Below, in pieces: positions 19,493 through 28,565 of a stretch of DNA of 64,000 nucleotides; within the stretch, counting starts at the first letter, position 1; every line of letters begins with the position of its first letter. The position numbers were made by a program, and so were the translations under genes. Below the pieces are notes generated by a model. That model did not search any database and was not told the origin of the DNA. It saw only the letters and a list, made by a program, of their open reading frames with translations. Source of the DNA: Alphaproteobacteria bacterium (lineage in GTDB: Bacteria; Pseudomonadota; Alphaproteobacteria; Caulobacterales; Caulobacteraceae); assembly GCA_018821435.1 (NCBI GenBank), contig JAHJME010000031.1, forward strand, positions 1 to 64,000, given 5' to 3'.

Positions 19493-22009
19493 CTATTCGG
19501 ACCGCAGCGCGGGCGCCGGCCGCTTCGACAGCGCCTGGAACGACGCCAGCAGCCCGCCCACCGCCGCCAGACCCGAGGCGCCCGCCAGCAGGGCCGCGAC
19601 GCCCGCCCAGTCCACGCTCCACTTGGCCTCGAACACCTGGGTCACCACCGGCCAGGCGGCGGCGTAGCCCAGCCCCACGCCCGCGGCGCCGGCGATCAGG
19701 CCCACCAGGCCGTACTCGATCACATAGGCCGCCAGGACCTGGGCGCGACTGGCCCCCAGCACCTTGAGGATCGCCGCCTCCCGCGTCCGCTCCTGCGCCC
19801 GCGCCGCGATGGCGCCGGCCAGGACCAGCAGGGCGGCCATCAGCGCCACCGCCGCCGCGCCGCGCACCGCCAGCGCCACGCGGTCGAACATGTCCGTGGC
19901 GGCCTCAAGCTGTTCGCGGACCGAGATGACGTTCACCTCCGGGAAGTCGGCGCCCAGCATGCGGACGATCCGCTGCTCCTCGGCCAGGCTGGCCTTGGCG
20001 ATGGCCACGTGGCGCGGCGTGGCGCCCTCCAGGGCGTTCGGGGTCAGCACGATGGGGAAGCCCGCGCCGAAGCTGCCGAAGTCCACCCGGCGGATGGCGG
20101 CCACCTTGACGTCGATCTCGGCGCCCAGCACCGACAGCTTGATCATGTCGCCGATCTTCAGGTTTCCGCCCTCGGCCGGATCGCGGGAGACGGCCACCAG
20201 CGGCGGGCCGCTGTAGTCGGCCGGCCACCACTTGCCCTGGAACACGCCGGCGTTCGGCGGCTCGGCCCCCAGCGCCGACAGGCTGACGTCGTTGTCGTAG
20301 GCCCAGCGCGCGCCCGGCGGGATCTTGTCGATGTCCACCGGCACGCCGCGCACGGCCAGGATCCGGCCGGTGAAGAACGGCGCCCGCAGATAGGTGTCCT
20401 GGTCCGGCGTGCGGCCGAACCCGCGCGCGATCTCGGCGTCGAACGCCGCGACCTTGTCGCCGGGGATCTCGGTGAAGATCAGCGCCGGCGCGGTCTGCGG
20501 CGCCACGATGGAGATTTGCCGCAGCAGGCTGGACTGGATCAGCACCACCGCCGCCAGCAGGGCCACGCCTAGGCCGATGGCCGGCGCCGCCGTCCGCGCC
20601 GCCGAGCGCGGTCCGGCCAGGTTGGCCAGCGCGATCCGCATCGATCCCCGCGTGCCGCCGCGCAGCCGGCCCGCCAGCTTCGCCGCCCCCCAGCCGAACG
20701 CCCACAGGACGCCGAACGACGCCGCGACCCCGGCGATCATGATGCTGGCCGCCAGCGGCGTCGGGGCGGTGACGATGGCTAAACCACCCAGGCCCAGCGC
20801 CGCCAGGATCGCCCCGATCATCTCCGGTCCGAACCGGAGCTTTCCCGACAGGTCGCTGCGGAACAGGCTGGCCGGCGGCGTGGTCCGCGCCCGGGCCAGC
20901 GGCGCCAGCGAGAACGCCGCCGCCGACAGCAGGCCGAACGTCGCCGCCCGCGCCAGCGGCCACGGATAGATCGCGAACAGCGCCGGGACCGGCAGCTCGT
21001 CCTGGATCGCCGCGCCCAGCAGCAGCGGCGTCGCAGCGCCCAACACCAGCCCGATGACCACCCCGGCCAGGGCCAGCAGCCCGATCTGGGCCAGGTACAT
21101 GTCGCGGATCAGCCCGCTCTCGGCGCCCAGCGCCTTCAGCGTGGCGATCGCCGGCTTGCGGCCGTCCACATAGGCGCTGACCGCTCCGAACACGCCCAGG
21201 CCGCCGGCCACCAGCGAGGCCAGGCCGATGAAGCCCAGGAAGTATTCCAGCTGGTCGATGATCCGGCTGACGCCCGGCGCCGCGTCGTTGCGGTCGCGAA
21301 TGCGGAAGCGGCCCTTCATACTGTCGCGCACCTCGGCCTTGGCGTCGGCCAGCGGCAGATCGGGGCGGAGCGAAATCCGCACCGTCTCGCCGAACGGCAG
21401 GCCCGGCGTCAGGAACCCGCCCTGCTCCAGCGCCCCGGTCCGGGTCAGCAGGCGCGGCCCCAGCGAGAAGCCGCGCGACAGCCGGTCCGGCTCGGCCTCC
21501 AGCACGGCGTTGGCCCGCATCGGCACATTGCCCACCAGGAAGCGGTCGCCCAGTTTCAGGTGCAGCCGGTCCAGCAGCGCCTGCTCCACCGCCGCGCCCC
21601 ACACCCCGTCGCGCGGGGCCAGCGCCACGGCCAGCGACGGCGCGCCGTTGATCGTCACCGCGCCCGCCAGCGGATAGGCGCCGTCGACGCCACGCAGCTC
21701 GACCAGCCGGCGCTCGCCGCTGGGCGCCTCGGCCATGGCCTGCGACGCCGTCGCGTAGGTCGTCTTGCCCAGCCGGTCGATCCAGCCCCGCTCGATCGGC
21801 GTGAACCGGCGCTGGCTGGCCGAGACCGCCATGTCGCCGCCCAGAATCTCGCGCGCCTGGGTCGCCAGGCCCTGCCGGAACGCCTCGGCCGTCGAGCTGG
21901 CCGCCGCGATCGCCGCCACGCCCAGCGCCAGGCAGGCCAGGAAGATGCGGAAGCCCTTGACCCCGCTCCGAAGCTCCCGCGCGGCGAACCGCAGCCACAA
22001 GGGCGTCAT
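19493..22009 (-). CDS. ybbP: FtsX-like ABC transporter permease, YbbP type
   Basis: An 838-residue inner-membrane permease with two FtsX repeats and about ten membrane segments. A large periplasmic region follows the first membrane helix, and clusters of helices occur near residues 255-400 and at the C-terminus (GLIAGAAGVGLGYAAAWPV). With its ATPase neighbour it resembles E. coli YbbA-YbbP, a type VII (MacB/Lol-like) mechanotransmission system rather than a classical importer. Its ATG overlaps the ATPase stop by 4 bases. The divergent arrangement with tesA is conserved with enterobacteria. Confidence 0.9.
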   Translation of the reverse strand: MTPLWLRFAARELRSGVKGFRIFLACLALGVAAIAAASSTAEAFRQGLATQAREILGGDMAVSASQRRFTPIERGWIDRLGKTTYATASQAMAEAPSGERRLVELRGVDGAYPLAGAVTINGAPSLAVALAPRDGVWGAAVEQALLDRLHLKLGDRFLVGNVPMRANAVLEAEPDRLSRGFSLGPRLLTRTGALEQGGFLTPGLPFGETVRISLRPDLPLADAKAEVRDSMKGRFRIRDRNDAAPGVSRIIDQLEYFLGFIGLASLVAGGLGVFGAVSAYVDGRKPAIATLKALGAESGLIRDMYLAQIGLLALAGVVIGLVLGAATPLLLGAAIQDELPVPALFAIYPWPLARAATFGLLSAAAFSLAPLARARTTPPASLFRSDLSGKLRFGPEMIGAILAALGLGGLAIVTAPTPLAASIMIAGVAASFGVLWAFGWGAAKLAGRLRGGTRGSMRIALANLAGPRSAARTAAPAIGLGVALLAAVVLIQSSLLRQISIVAPQTAPALIFTEIPGDKVAAFDAEIARGFGRTPDQDTYLRAPFFTGRILAVRGVPVDIDKIPPGARWAYDNDVSLSALGAEPPNAGVFQGKWWPADYSGPPLVAVSRDPAEGGNLKIGDMIKLSVLGAEIDVKVAAIRRVDFGSFGAGFPIVLTPNALEGATPRHVAIAKASLAEEQRIVRMLGADFPEVNVISVREQLEAATDMFDRVALAVRGAAAVALMAALLVLAGAIAARAQERTREAAILKVLGASRAQVLAAYVIEYGLVGLIAGAAGVGLGYAAAWPVVTQVFEAKWSVDWAGVAALLAGASGLAAVGGLLASFQALSKRPAPALRSE

Positions 22010-22698
22010 GCGGGCTCGACCGGTCGGCCGTCGCGCAGGGTGACGACCCGCTGCGCCCGCGCCGCCAGCGCCGGGTCGTGGGTCACCAGCAGCAGCGCGG
22101 CCCCGGTGTGCTCCACCAGCTCGAACAGCAGGTCGGCCACGTGCCGGGCGTTGTTGGAATCCAGGTTGCCGGTCGGCTCGTCGGCGAACAGCAGGGCCGG
22201 GGAGGGGGCCAGCGCGCGCGCCAGGGCGACCCGCTGCTGCTCGCCGCCCGAGAGCTGATGGGGATAGTGCCGGGCGCGGGCGCCCAGCCCCACGCGGTCC
22301 AGCCAGACGCGGGCCTCGTCCATCGCCCCGGCCTTGCGGGCGATCTCCATCGGCGCGGCCACGTTCTCTTCGGCCGTCATGTTCGGCAGCAGGTGGAACG
22401 ACTGGAAGACCAGGCTGACCCGTCCGCGCCGGAGCTTCGCCCGCCCATCCTCGCTCAGCCGGCTGAGGTCCTGGCCGAACAGGCGGACCACACCGGCGCT
22501 GGGCTGCTCCAGCCCGGCGGCTACCGCGATCAGCGACGACTTGCCCGACCCCGACGGTCCCACCAGCGCCACACGTTCGCCGTCAGCCAGGGTTAGATCG
22601 AGGTTGCGCAGGATCTCCACGGGTCCTGCCGCGGACGGCAACGTCAGGCCCACGTTCTCCAGGACCAGCGGCGGCGTATCGTTCAAGAGAATTCCCAC
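22006..22698 (-). CDS. ybbA: ABC transporter ATP-binding protein, YbbA/LolD type
   Basis: A roughly 230-residue ATPase. It has Walker A GPSGSGKSS, Q-loop region LVFQSFHLLPNMTAEEN, signature LSGGEQQRVALARA, Walker B LLFADEPTG and a switch His in LLVTHD. The ATP-binding subunit energises the adjacent FtsX-like permease. The start is uncertain: a GTG at 22698 or a TTG at 22686 (preceded by GGGA) both avoid the divergent tesA promoter, whereas the longest frame, to 22758, would run across the tesA start codon. Confidence 0.9.
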   Translation of the reverse strand: MGILLNDTPPLVLENVGLTLPSAAGPVEILRNLDLTLADGERVALVGPSGSGKSSLIAVAAGLEQPSAGVVRLFGQDLSRLSEDGRAKLRRGRVSLVFQSFHLLPNMTAEENVAAPMEIARKAGAMDEARVWLDRVGLGARARHYPHQLSGGEQQRVALARALAPSPALLFADEPTGNLDSNNARHVADLLFELVEHTGAALLLVTHDPALAARAQRVVTLRDGRPVEPA

Positions 22699-22736
22699 GG
22701 TTGAGCGGACAGCGCTCTCCCTTACATAGGACGAAC

Positions 22737-23372
22737 ATGGCTGCGCCAAGACCCACACGCCGAAGCTTCGCGTTCCTGCCGTTGATCGTGGCGGCCGGAC
22801 CGGCGTTCGCGGCGCGGATCAAGGTGGTCACCGTGCTGGGGGATTCGATCACCGCCGGCTATGGCCTGCCGGTCGCCGCGGCCCTGCCGGCCCAGCTCCA
22901 CTTGGCCCTGACGAAGCTGGGCGCCGCCAACCTCGTCCGCGCCGCGGGCGTCAGCGGCGACACCACCGCCGGCGGTTTGGCCCGCGTCGACTTCAGCGTG
23001 AAGAAGGACACCGACGTGGTCGTCATCGCCCTGGGCGCCAACGACCTGTTGCAAGGCCAGGATCCGAAGCGCACCCGCGCCAACCTGGACGGCATCATCA
23101 GGAAGCTGAAGGCGCGGAAGATCGGCGTGGTGCTGGCCGGCATCGCCGCGCCGGTGGAGATCGGCGGCGGCTACGCCCGCGACTTCAACGCCGTCTTCCC
23201 GGCGCTGGCCCGCGCCCACGGCGTGCCGCTCTATCCCAACCTGCTGGACGGCGTGGCGCGTACGCCGACGCTGAACCAGCCCGACGGCATCCACCCCAAC
23301 GCCCGCGGCGCCCAGATCATCGCCGCGCGCCTCGCCCCCACCGTCGCCAAGGCGCTCGCCGCCCGGGCGTGA
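22737..23372 (+). CDS. tesA: arylesterase / acyl-CoA thioesterase I-like SGNH hydrolase
   Basis: A 211-residue exported SGNH esterase. The N-terminus (TRRSFAFLPLIVAAG) looks like a twin-arginine signal. Block I is LGDSITAGYG with the nucleophile Ser, block III contains the GAND motif (IALGANDLL), and block V DGIHPN carries the Asp and His of the triad. The ATG at 22737 places the RR motif at the correct distance from the N-terminus. The gene is divergent from ybbA-ybbP as in E. coli, where the equivalent is TesA. Substrates are short acyl or aryl esters. Confidence 0.9.
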   Translation: MAAPRPTRRSFAFLPLIVAAGPAFAARIKVVTVLGDSITAGYGLPVAAALPAQLHLALTKLGAANLVRAAGVSGDTTAGGLARVDFSVKKDTDVVVIALGANDLLQGQDPKRTRANLDGIIRKLKARKIGVVLAGIAAPVEIGGGYARDFNAVFPALARAHGVPLYPNLLDGVARTPTLNQPDGIHPNARGAQIIAARLAPTVAKALAARA

Positions 23373-23410
23373 GGCGTGCCACACTCCCGAAAACGATCGG
23401 GAGGAAGAGC

Positions 23411-24268
23411 ATGCTGACGTGGCGCATCGGGGACGTGACCGTCTCCCGGATCGTGGAGATGGAAACCACCGGCGGCGCCCGCTTCCTGCTGCCCCAGGCC
23501 ACCTACGAGGCGGTGCGCGAGATCCCCTGGCTGGCGCCCCACTTCGCCGACGAGGTGGGCAAGCTGAAGATGAGTATCCACGCCCTGGTGGTCGAGACGC
23601 CGACGCGGCGGATCATCGTCGACACCTGCATCGGCAACGACAAGCAGCGCGAGATGCGGCCGTGGAGCAATCTACAGACCACCTTCCTCACCGACCTCGA
23701 AGCGGCCGGCTTCGCCCGCGACAGCATCGACACCGTGCTGTGCACCCACCTGCACGTGGATCACGTGGGCTGGAACACCATGCTGGTCGACGGCGCCTGG
23801 GTCCCGACGTTCCCCAAGGCGCGGTACCTGATCGGCCGCGCCGAGTATGAGCATTGGCGCGCGGAGGAGGACGGCGTGGAGGATGTCTCGACGTCCTATT
23901 TCCACGACAGCGTGAAGCCGGTCTGGGACGCGGGCCTCGTCGATCTGGTCGAGACCGATCACCAGGTCTGCGACGAGGTCAGTCTGGAGCCCACGCTGGG
24001 CCACACCCCCGGCCACGTCTCGATCCGCATCCGCTCCAAGGGCGAGGACGCGCTGATCACCGGCGACTTCACCCACCACCCCTGCCAGCTCGCCCATCCC
24101 GAATGGGCGGCCCAGGTGGACTTCGACCAGGCCGCCTCGACCGCCACGCGTCGGCGGGTCTATGCGGCGCTGGAGGGCTCCAACACCCTGGTCATCGGCA
24201 CCCACTTCGCCAACCCCTGCGCCGGCCACATCGTGCGCGACGGCGAGGCCTGGCGGTTGCAGGTCTAA
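23411..24268 (+). CDS. metallo-beta-lactamase fold hydrolase
   Basis: A 285-residue MBL-fold hydrolase. The metal site motif HLHVDHVGWN (HxHxDH) is at about residue 115, with a further HTPGHVS and DFTHHP segment supplying the next ligands. The ATG at 23411 is chosen because GGGAGGAAG precedes it. Overall it resembles the methyl-parathion-hydrolase/lactonase-like branch, so a lactone or phosphotriester substrate is possible but not shown. Its stop overlaps the stop of the convergent histidine kinase (CTAA). Confidence 0.88.
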   Translation: MLTWRIGDVTVSRIVEMETTGGARFLLPQATYEAVREIPWLAPHFADEVGKLKMSIHALVVETPTRRIIVDTCIGNDKQREMRPWSNLQTTFLTDLEAAGFARDSIDTVLCTHLHVDHVGWNTMLVDGAWVPTFPKARYLIGRAEYEHWRAEEDGVEDVSTSYFHDSVKPVWDAGLVDLVETDHQVCDEVSLEPTLGHTPGHVSIRIRSKGEDALITGDFTHHPCQLAHPEWAAQVDFDQAASTATRRRVYAALEGSNTLVIGTHFANPCAGHIVRDGEAWRLQV

Positions 24269-25854
24269 CCCACCGACCGCCGCACCGTGCTGCTGAGGTC
24301 GTCGATGGTGACCGGCTTGCGCAGCACCACCGCGCCGGTGATGGCGTCCAGGGCCAGCGAGTCCGCATAGCCGCTGCAGAATACGATCGGCAGGTGCGGG
24401 TGGCGCACGCGCATCCGGTGCGCCACCTCCGCCCCGGTCATGCCCGGCATGGCGTAGTCCAGCACCACCGCGTCCGGCGGACTGGCGTCCACCATCGCCA
24501 GGCCGGACGGCCCGTTCGCCGCGCCACGCACCGAGAAGCCCTCGGCGCCCAGGCCGTCGCACAGGATCTGGCGAACCTGGTCGTCATCGTCGATCACCAC
24601 CACGCTCAGGCTGCGCGCCGTCATGACGGCGGCCGTCCGCGTGGGACTGGCCGGAGCGTCGGCGACCGGGGGCTCGGCGCGAGGCAGGGTGATCCGCACC
24701 GTCGTTCCCTGGCTGACCGCGCTCTCGATCTCGCAGCGCCCGCCGCACTGGCGCGCGAAGGCGGCCACCTGCGCCAGGCCCAGGCCCGAACCCTGATGGC
24801 TCTTGGTGGTGAAGAACGGCTCGGTGGCCCGCGCCAGCACCTCGGGCGCCATCCCCTTGCCGGTGTCGCGCACCTCGACCGTCACGGCCTCGGCGTCCGC
24901 GCGGGTGCGTAGTTCGATCCGCCCGCCATCCGGCATCGCGTCGCGGGCATTGACCACCAGGTTCAGCACGGCCAGTTCGAGTTGGGTGGCGTCTGTCCTG
25001 GCCCACATCCCCGCCGCGCCGAGGTCCAGCGCCAGGTCCACCTCGGCGCCCAGGGCATGGCCGCGCAGGCTGTCGTTCTGGCGCAGCGCCTCGTCCACCT
25101 CCACCGCCCGCAGGTTCAGCCGCTGGGTGCGCGAGAACGCCAGCAGGTGGCCCGCCACCTTCGCGCCCCGGTGCGCGGCCTCCAGCGCGGTGTCCACGAA
25201 CCGCCGGCGCGGCTCGCTCTCCTCGATGGTCCGCTGCAGCAGTTCCAGGTAGCCGATGATCGGCGTCAGCAGGTTGTTGAAGTCGTGCGCCACGCCGCCG
25301 GTCAGCTTGCCGATGGCCTCGACCTTCTGCGCCTGCATGAGCGCCTGTTCGGCCCGCACGCGTTCGGCGGCCTGGCGATCCACCTCCTCCAGCGCCTGTT
25401 CCAGTTCGGCGGTCCGCGTCCGCAGGCCCTGTTCCAGGCGCGTATTCTCGCGCCGCAGGTCGCGCACCGTCAGCGCCCGCGAGATCACCGGCAGCAGGGT
25501 GCTGAGCCGCAGCGGCTTCAAGACATAGTCCATCGCGCCGTCGCGCATGGCCTCCACCGCCGAGGAAATGCTGCCTTCGCCGGTCATGATCACCACGGCC
25601 AGGTCGGGGTCGCGGGCCCGCATCTCGTGCATCAGCGTCAGGCCGCCGATCCCCGGCATCACCAGGTCGGTCAGCAGCAGGTCGAAGGCGTCCGGCTTGA
25701 ACGCGGCGAGCGCCGCCGCCGGGTCGGTGAACGCCGCCACCTCGTAGCCGTGGCCGCTCAAGGTGGACTGAAGCGCCTGCAGGTTGGCGGCCTCGTCGTC
25801 GACGATCAGCAGCCGGGGCGGGCCCTCTTCCGTCAGGGGGGCCGCCCTGCTCAC
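24265..25854 (-). CDS. hybrid response regulator/histidine kinase (REC-HisKA-HATPase-REC)
   Basis: A 529-residue soluble signalling protein. The N-terminal receiver has LLIVDDE and phospho-acceptor Asp63 (LLTDLVMPG). A coiled-coil linker rich in Arg/Glu (about 130-175) leads to the HisKA box with His190 (GGVAHDFNN). The ATPase domain includes NLVVNARDAMPDGG and TGKGMAP. A second receiver begins near residue 415 with acceptor Asp466 (VVLDYAMPG). Its ATG overlaps the stop of the upstream membrane hybrid kinase by 4 bases, so the two probably form one phosphorelay. No DNA-binding domain is present, so the output partner lies elsewhere. Confidence 0.93.
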   Translation of the reverse strand: MSRAAPLTEEGPPRLLIVDDEAANLQALQSTLSGHGYEVAAFTDPAAALAAFKPDAFDLLLTDLVMPGIGGLTLMHEMRARDPDLAVVIMTGEGSISSAVEAMRDGAMDYVLKPLRLSTLLPVISRALTVRDLRRENTRLEQGLRTRTAELEQALEEVDRQAAERVRAEQALMQAQKVEAIGKLTGGVAHDFNNLLTPIIGYLELLQRTIEESEPRRRFVDTALEAAHRGAKVAGHLLAFSRTQRLNLRAVEVDEALRQNDSLRGHALGAEVDLALDLGAAGMWARTDATQLELAVLNLVVNARDAMPDGGRIELRTRADAEAVTVEVRDTGKGMAPEVLARATEPFFTTKSHQGSGLGLAQVAAFARQCGGRCEIESAVSQGTTVRITLPRAEPPVADAPASPTRTAAVMTARSLSVVVIDDDDQVRQILCDGLGAEGFSVRGAANGPSGLAMVDASPPDAVVLDYAMPGMTGAEVAHRMRVRHPHLPIVFCSGYADSLALDAITGAVVLRKPVTIDDLSSTVRRSVG

Positions 25855-28427
25855 TCGGCGGCCTTTCGGTGGTGGCGGGCCAGGGCCGCGCGCACCTCGC
25901 GCAGCTTCGGCGGCTTGCTCAGCACCACGTCGATGTTGGGGATGCCCTCGACCCCGGACAACATCCCCTGGCCCCAGCCGGTCAGCAGGATCACCGGGGT
26001 GTCGGGCGAGGCCGCCTTGACCGCGGCGGCTACCTCCCGGCCGTTGACGTAGGGCATGCCCAGGTCGGTGATCACCGCGTCGAAGGGTTGTCCGTCCTGG
26101 CCCTCGGCGAAGGCGTCGATCCCGGCCTGGCCGTCGTTCGCCGGGGTGATCAGGTGGCCGTCGTTGCCCAGCGCGTCGCTCAGCGCCTTCAGCAGCACCG
26201 GGTCGTCGTCAACCAGCAGCAGGCGCAGGGGCGGCGGGATCTCGATCTCCGCCTCGCCCTTCGCCGCATTGCGCGTGGCCGCCGGGAAGATCAGCGAGAA
26301 CGTCGTGCCCTCGCCGGGCGCCGACTGGACGTCCACCTCGGCTCCATGCCGCTGGGCCACGCCGTACACCATGGCCAGGCCCAGGCCGGTGCCCCGCTCG
26401 CCCTTGGTGGTGAAGAACGGCTCCATGCAACGCCGGCGCGCCTCGGCGTCCATGCCCACGCCGCTGTCGCCCACGTCGATCCGCACCCAGCCGGGCTCGT
26501 CCGCCGGGGCCGTGCGCAGGGTCAGCGTCCCGCCGTCCGGCATGGCGTCGATGGCGTTGAACACCAGGTTGGTCAGGGCCTCGCGGATCTCGCTCTCGGC
26601 GCCCAGCACCAGCGGCAGGTCCTGGGCGAAGTCGGTGTCGACCGTGATCACCGCGCCGCGCTGCATCGACATGTCGGCCCAGCGGGGCCGGGTCAGGTCC
26701 AGCACGTGTCGCGCCAGCTCGCTCAACTGCACCGGCGCGCCCGGAAGCTGCGGCTCGCGCTGGCGGTAGAACTCGCGCATCCGCCCGATGGTGTGGCCCA
26801 CGTCCTCGACCGCGCGCCGGATCACTTCCAGCTGGTTGCGGGCGGTGGGGCTCAGCCCCTTCTCGGTCTCCAGCATCGCCTCGGTGTAGAGCGCCACCGG
26901 CGACAGGGCGTTGTTGATGTCGTGGGCGATGCCGCTGGCCATCTGGCCCAGCGCCCGCAGCCGCTCCTGCTGCATCACCGACTGCTGGCTCTGGCGCAGG
27001 TCGTCGTAGGCGGTCTGCAAGGCGCCGTAGAGCTGGGCCTGGTGCGCCGCCAGCGCCACATGCTCGCTGAGCTGGCGCAGGAACTCGCAGTCGGCGCTGA
27101 CGAACGCGTCGGCCTTGAGGCGCGCCGCGATGAAGCAGCCGAACACCTTGCTCTCGATCTGCAGCGGCGCGGCCACCAGTGACTGCAGCCCGGTCAGCGC
27201 CAGCTGCGCCTGGAACGGCGAGGCGATGGCCGAGATATCCGGCTCGTAGAGCACGGAACCCTGGATGCACTTGGTCAGGTGGTTCTCGTCGATCTCGAAC
27301 GTCATCGCCGCCAGCGAGAGGCCCAGTTCCGGGCTGTTCGTGCCGACCGACGTCACCGTCAGCCGCCGGGCGTCGGCGTCATAGGTGCAGAGGCAGGCGA
27401 AATCGACGGGAAGCTGCTGCTCCACGCTGCGCACCGCCACCTGGTAGATGCTGTCCAGGTCCTGACGGTCGCCGATCGCCCGGGTGATCTGGTGCAGCAG
27501 GCTCAGCCGCGCCAGCTGCGTCAGCGCCTTCTCGTCGGCGCGGCGCCGTTCCACGCTCTCGCGGTCCAGGTTCTCGTGCGCCGACATCAGTTCGCCGGTG
27601 CGCTCCGCCACCTGCTGGTCGAGGACGGCGTTCAGCGCCGCCAAGTCCGCTTCGGCGCTGGCGCGGTCGCGCATGTCCTCCGAGGCCATCTTCATGACCC
27701 ACAGGACCACGACCAGATAGCCGGCGATCTTGCCGACGTGGGCGATCATCGCCTGGCCGTCGGCTGGGGCGCTGGAATAGAGCATCGCCAGGTGGCCGAT
27801 GAGCAGCGCGCTGCCCGCCCAGGCGATCGGCAGGGTCAGCCGGTGGCGGCCCCGTAGCCGCCAGGCCCAGATCGACACGGCCAGCCAAAGCAGCGGCACC
27901 GCGAACAGGGCGGGGCGGGTCACGCCCAGCGGGTTCGGCGGCAGATAGGCCGGAACCTGCTGGAAGATCAGGAACAGCAGGCCCGCCAGCACCAGGGTCG
28001 CCCCCACGAACCCGGCGATCCCGCCCCGACCCCGCGACAGGCGCCACAGCGCGCCGGCCACTCCGATCGGCAGCAGATAGGCCGAAGGCGACCACGTCGC
28101 GGGCCGCAGGAGGCCCCGCGCGGTGGTGATCGGGCTCAGCACGCCGATCCAGTCGATGTTGACCAGCACATGGATGACGTCGAGCGAGAAGGTCAGGGCG
28201 AAGCCGACGGACAGCCACCGGGCGAAATCGCTCTTGGTGTGCGCGCCCATGTCCCAGAGCTGCATGGCCAGGATGCCCGACAGCACCGCGACGCCGGTGT
28301 CCAGGATCGTATGGAGCTCGGGGTATTCGGCGCCGCTGATCGCGAGCACGACGGCAGCGGCCGCGAACAGCAGCAACACGGCGACGGCAGAGCGGGGCAG
28401 CCCCCTGGCCCCAGTCAACGTGGTCAT
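25851..28427 (-). CDS. membrane hybrid histidine kinase (MASE-like sensor, GAF, HisKA, HATPase, REC)
   Basis: About 858 residues from the ATG at 28427, which has GAGGG seven bases upstream; a GTG at 28448 is an alternative. The N-terminal ~250 residues contain about eight membrane helices and resemble MASE-type integral sensor domains (MQLWDMGAHTKSDFARWLS). A coiled coil and a GAF domain follow. The HisKA box reads ASGIAHDINNALSP, the ATPase domain has NLVFNAIDAMPDGG and DSGVGMD, and a C-terminal receiver carries the acceptor in AVITDLGMPYVNG. It overlaps the next hybrid kinase by 4 bases. The ligand is unknown. Confidence 0.92.
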   Translation of the reverse strand: MTTLTGARGLPRSAVAVLLLFAAAAVVLAISGAEYPELHTILDTGVAVLSGILAMQLWDMGAHTKSDFARWLSVGFALTFSLDVIHVLVNIDWIGVLSPITTARGLLRPATWSPSAYLLPIGVAGALWRLSRGRGGIAGFVGATLVLAGLLFLIFQQVPAYLPPNPLGVTRPALFAVPLLWLAVSIWAWRLRGRHRLTLPIAWAGSALLIGHLAMLYSSAPADGQAMIAHVGKIAGYLVVVLWVMKMASEDMRDRASAEADLAALNAVLDQQVAERTGELMSAHENLDRESVERRRADEKALTQLARLSLLHQITRAIGDRQDLDSIYQVAVRSVEQQLPVDFACLCTYDADARRLTVTSVGTNSPELGLSLAAMTFEIDENHLTKCIQGSVLYEPDISAIASPFQAQLALTGLQSLVAAPLQIESKVFGCFIAARLKADAFVSADCEFLRQLSEHVALAAHQAQLYGALQTAYDDLRQSQQSVMQQERLRALGQMASGIAHDINNALSPVALYTEAMLETEKGLSPTARNQLEVIRRAVEDVGHTIGRMREFYRQREPQLPGAPVQLSELARHVLDLTRPRWADMSMQRGAVITVDTDFAQDLPLVLGAESEIREALTNLVFNAIDAMPDGGTLTLRTAPADEPGWVRIDVGDSGVGMDAEARRRCMEPFFTTKGERGTGLGLAMVYGVAQRHGAEVDVQSAPGEGTTFSLIFPAATRNAAKGEAEIEIPPPLRLLLVDDDPVLLKALSDALGNDGHLITPANDGQAGIDAFAEGQDGQPFDAVITDLGMPYVNGREVAAAVKAASPDTPVILLTGWGQGMLSGVEGIPNIDVVLSKPPKLREVRAALARHHRKAAE

Positions 28428-28565
28428 CAAACGACCCTCGACCCCCACACACGGTCAACCCGACCGTATCGCCTCGATACAATCAGGCGATGTGAAGATT
28501 CCTACCTCAACCGATAAGCCGCGCAAGCGCGTTAAGGTTGCGGCCCTGACACAGTTTCCGGCGGG

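Noticed and set aside
18080..20572. An 830-codon plus-strand frame over the secreted protein and ybbP
   Set aside because: Same reason: Arg/Gly/His/Gln-rich shadow of real minus-strand genes.
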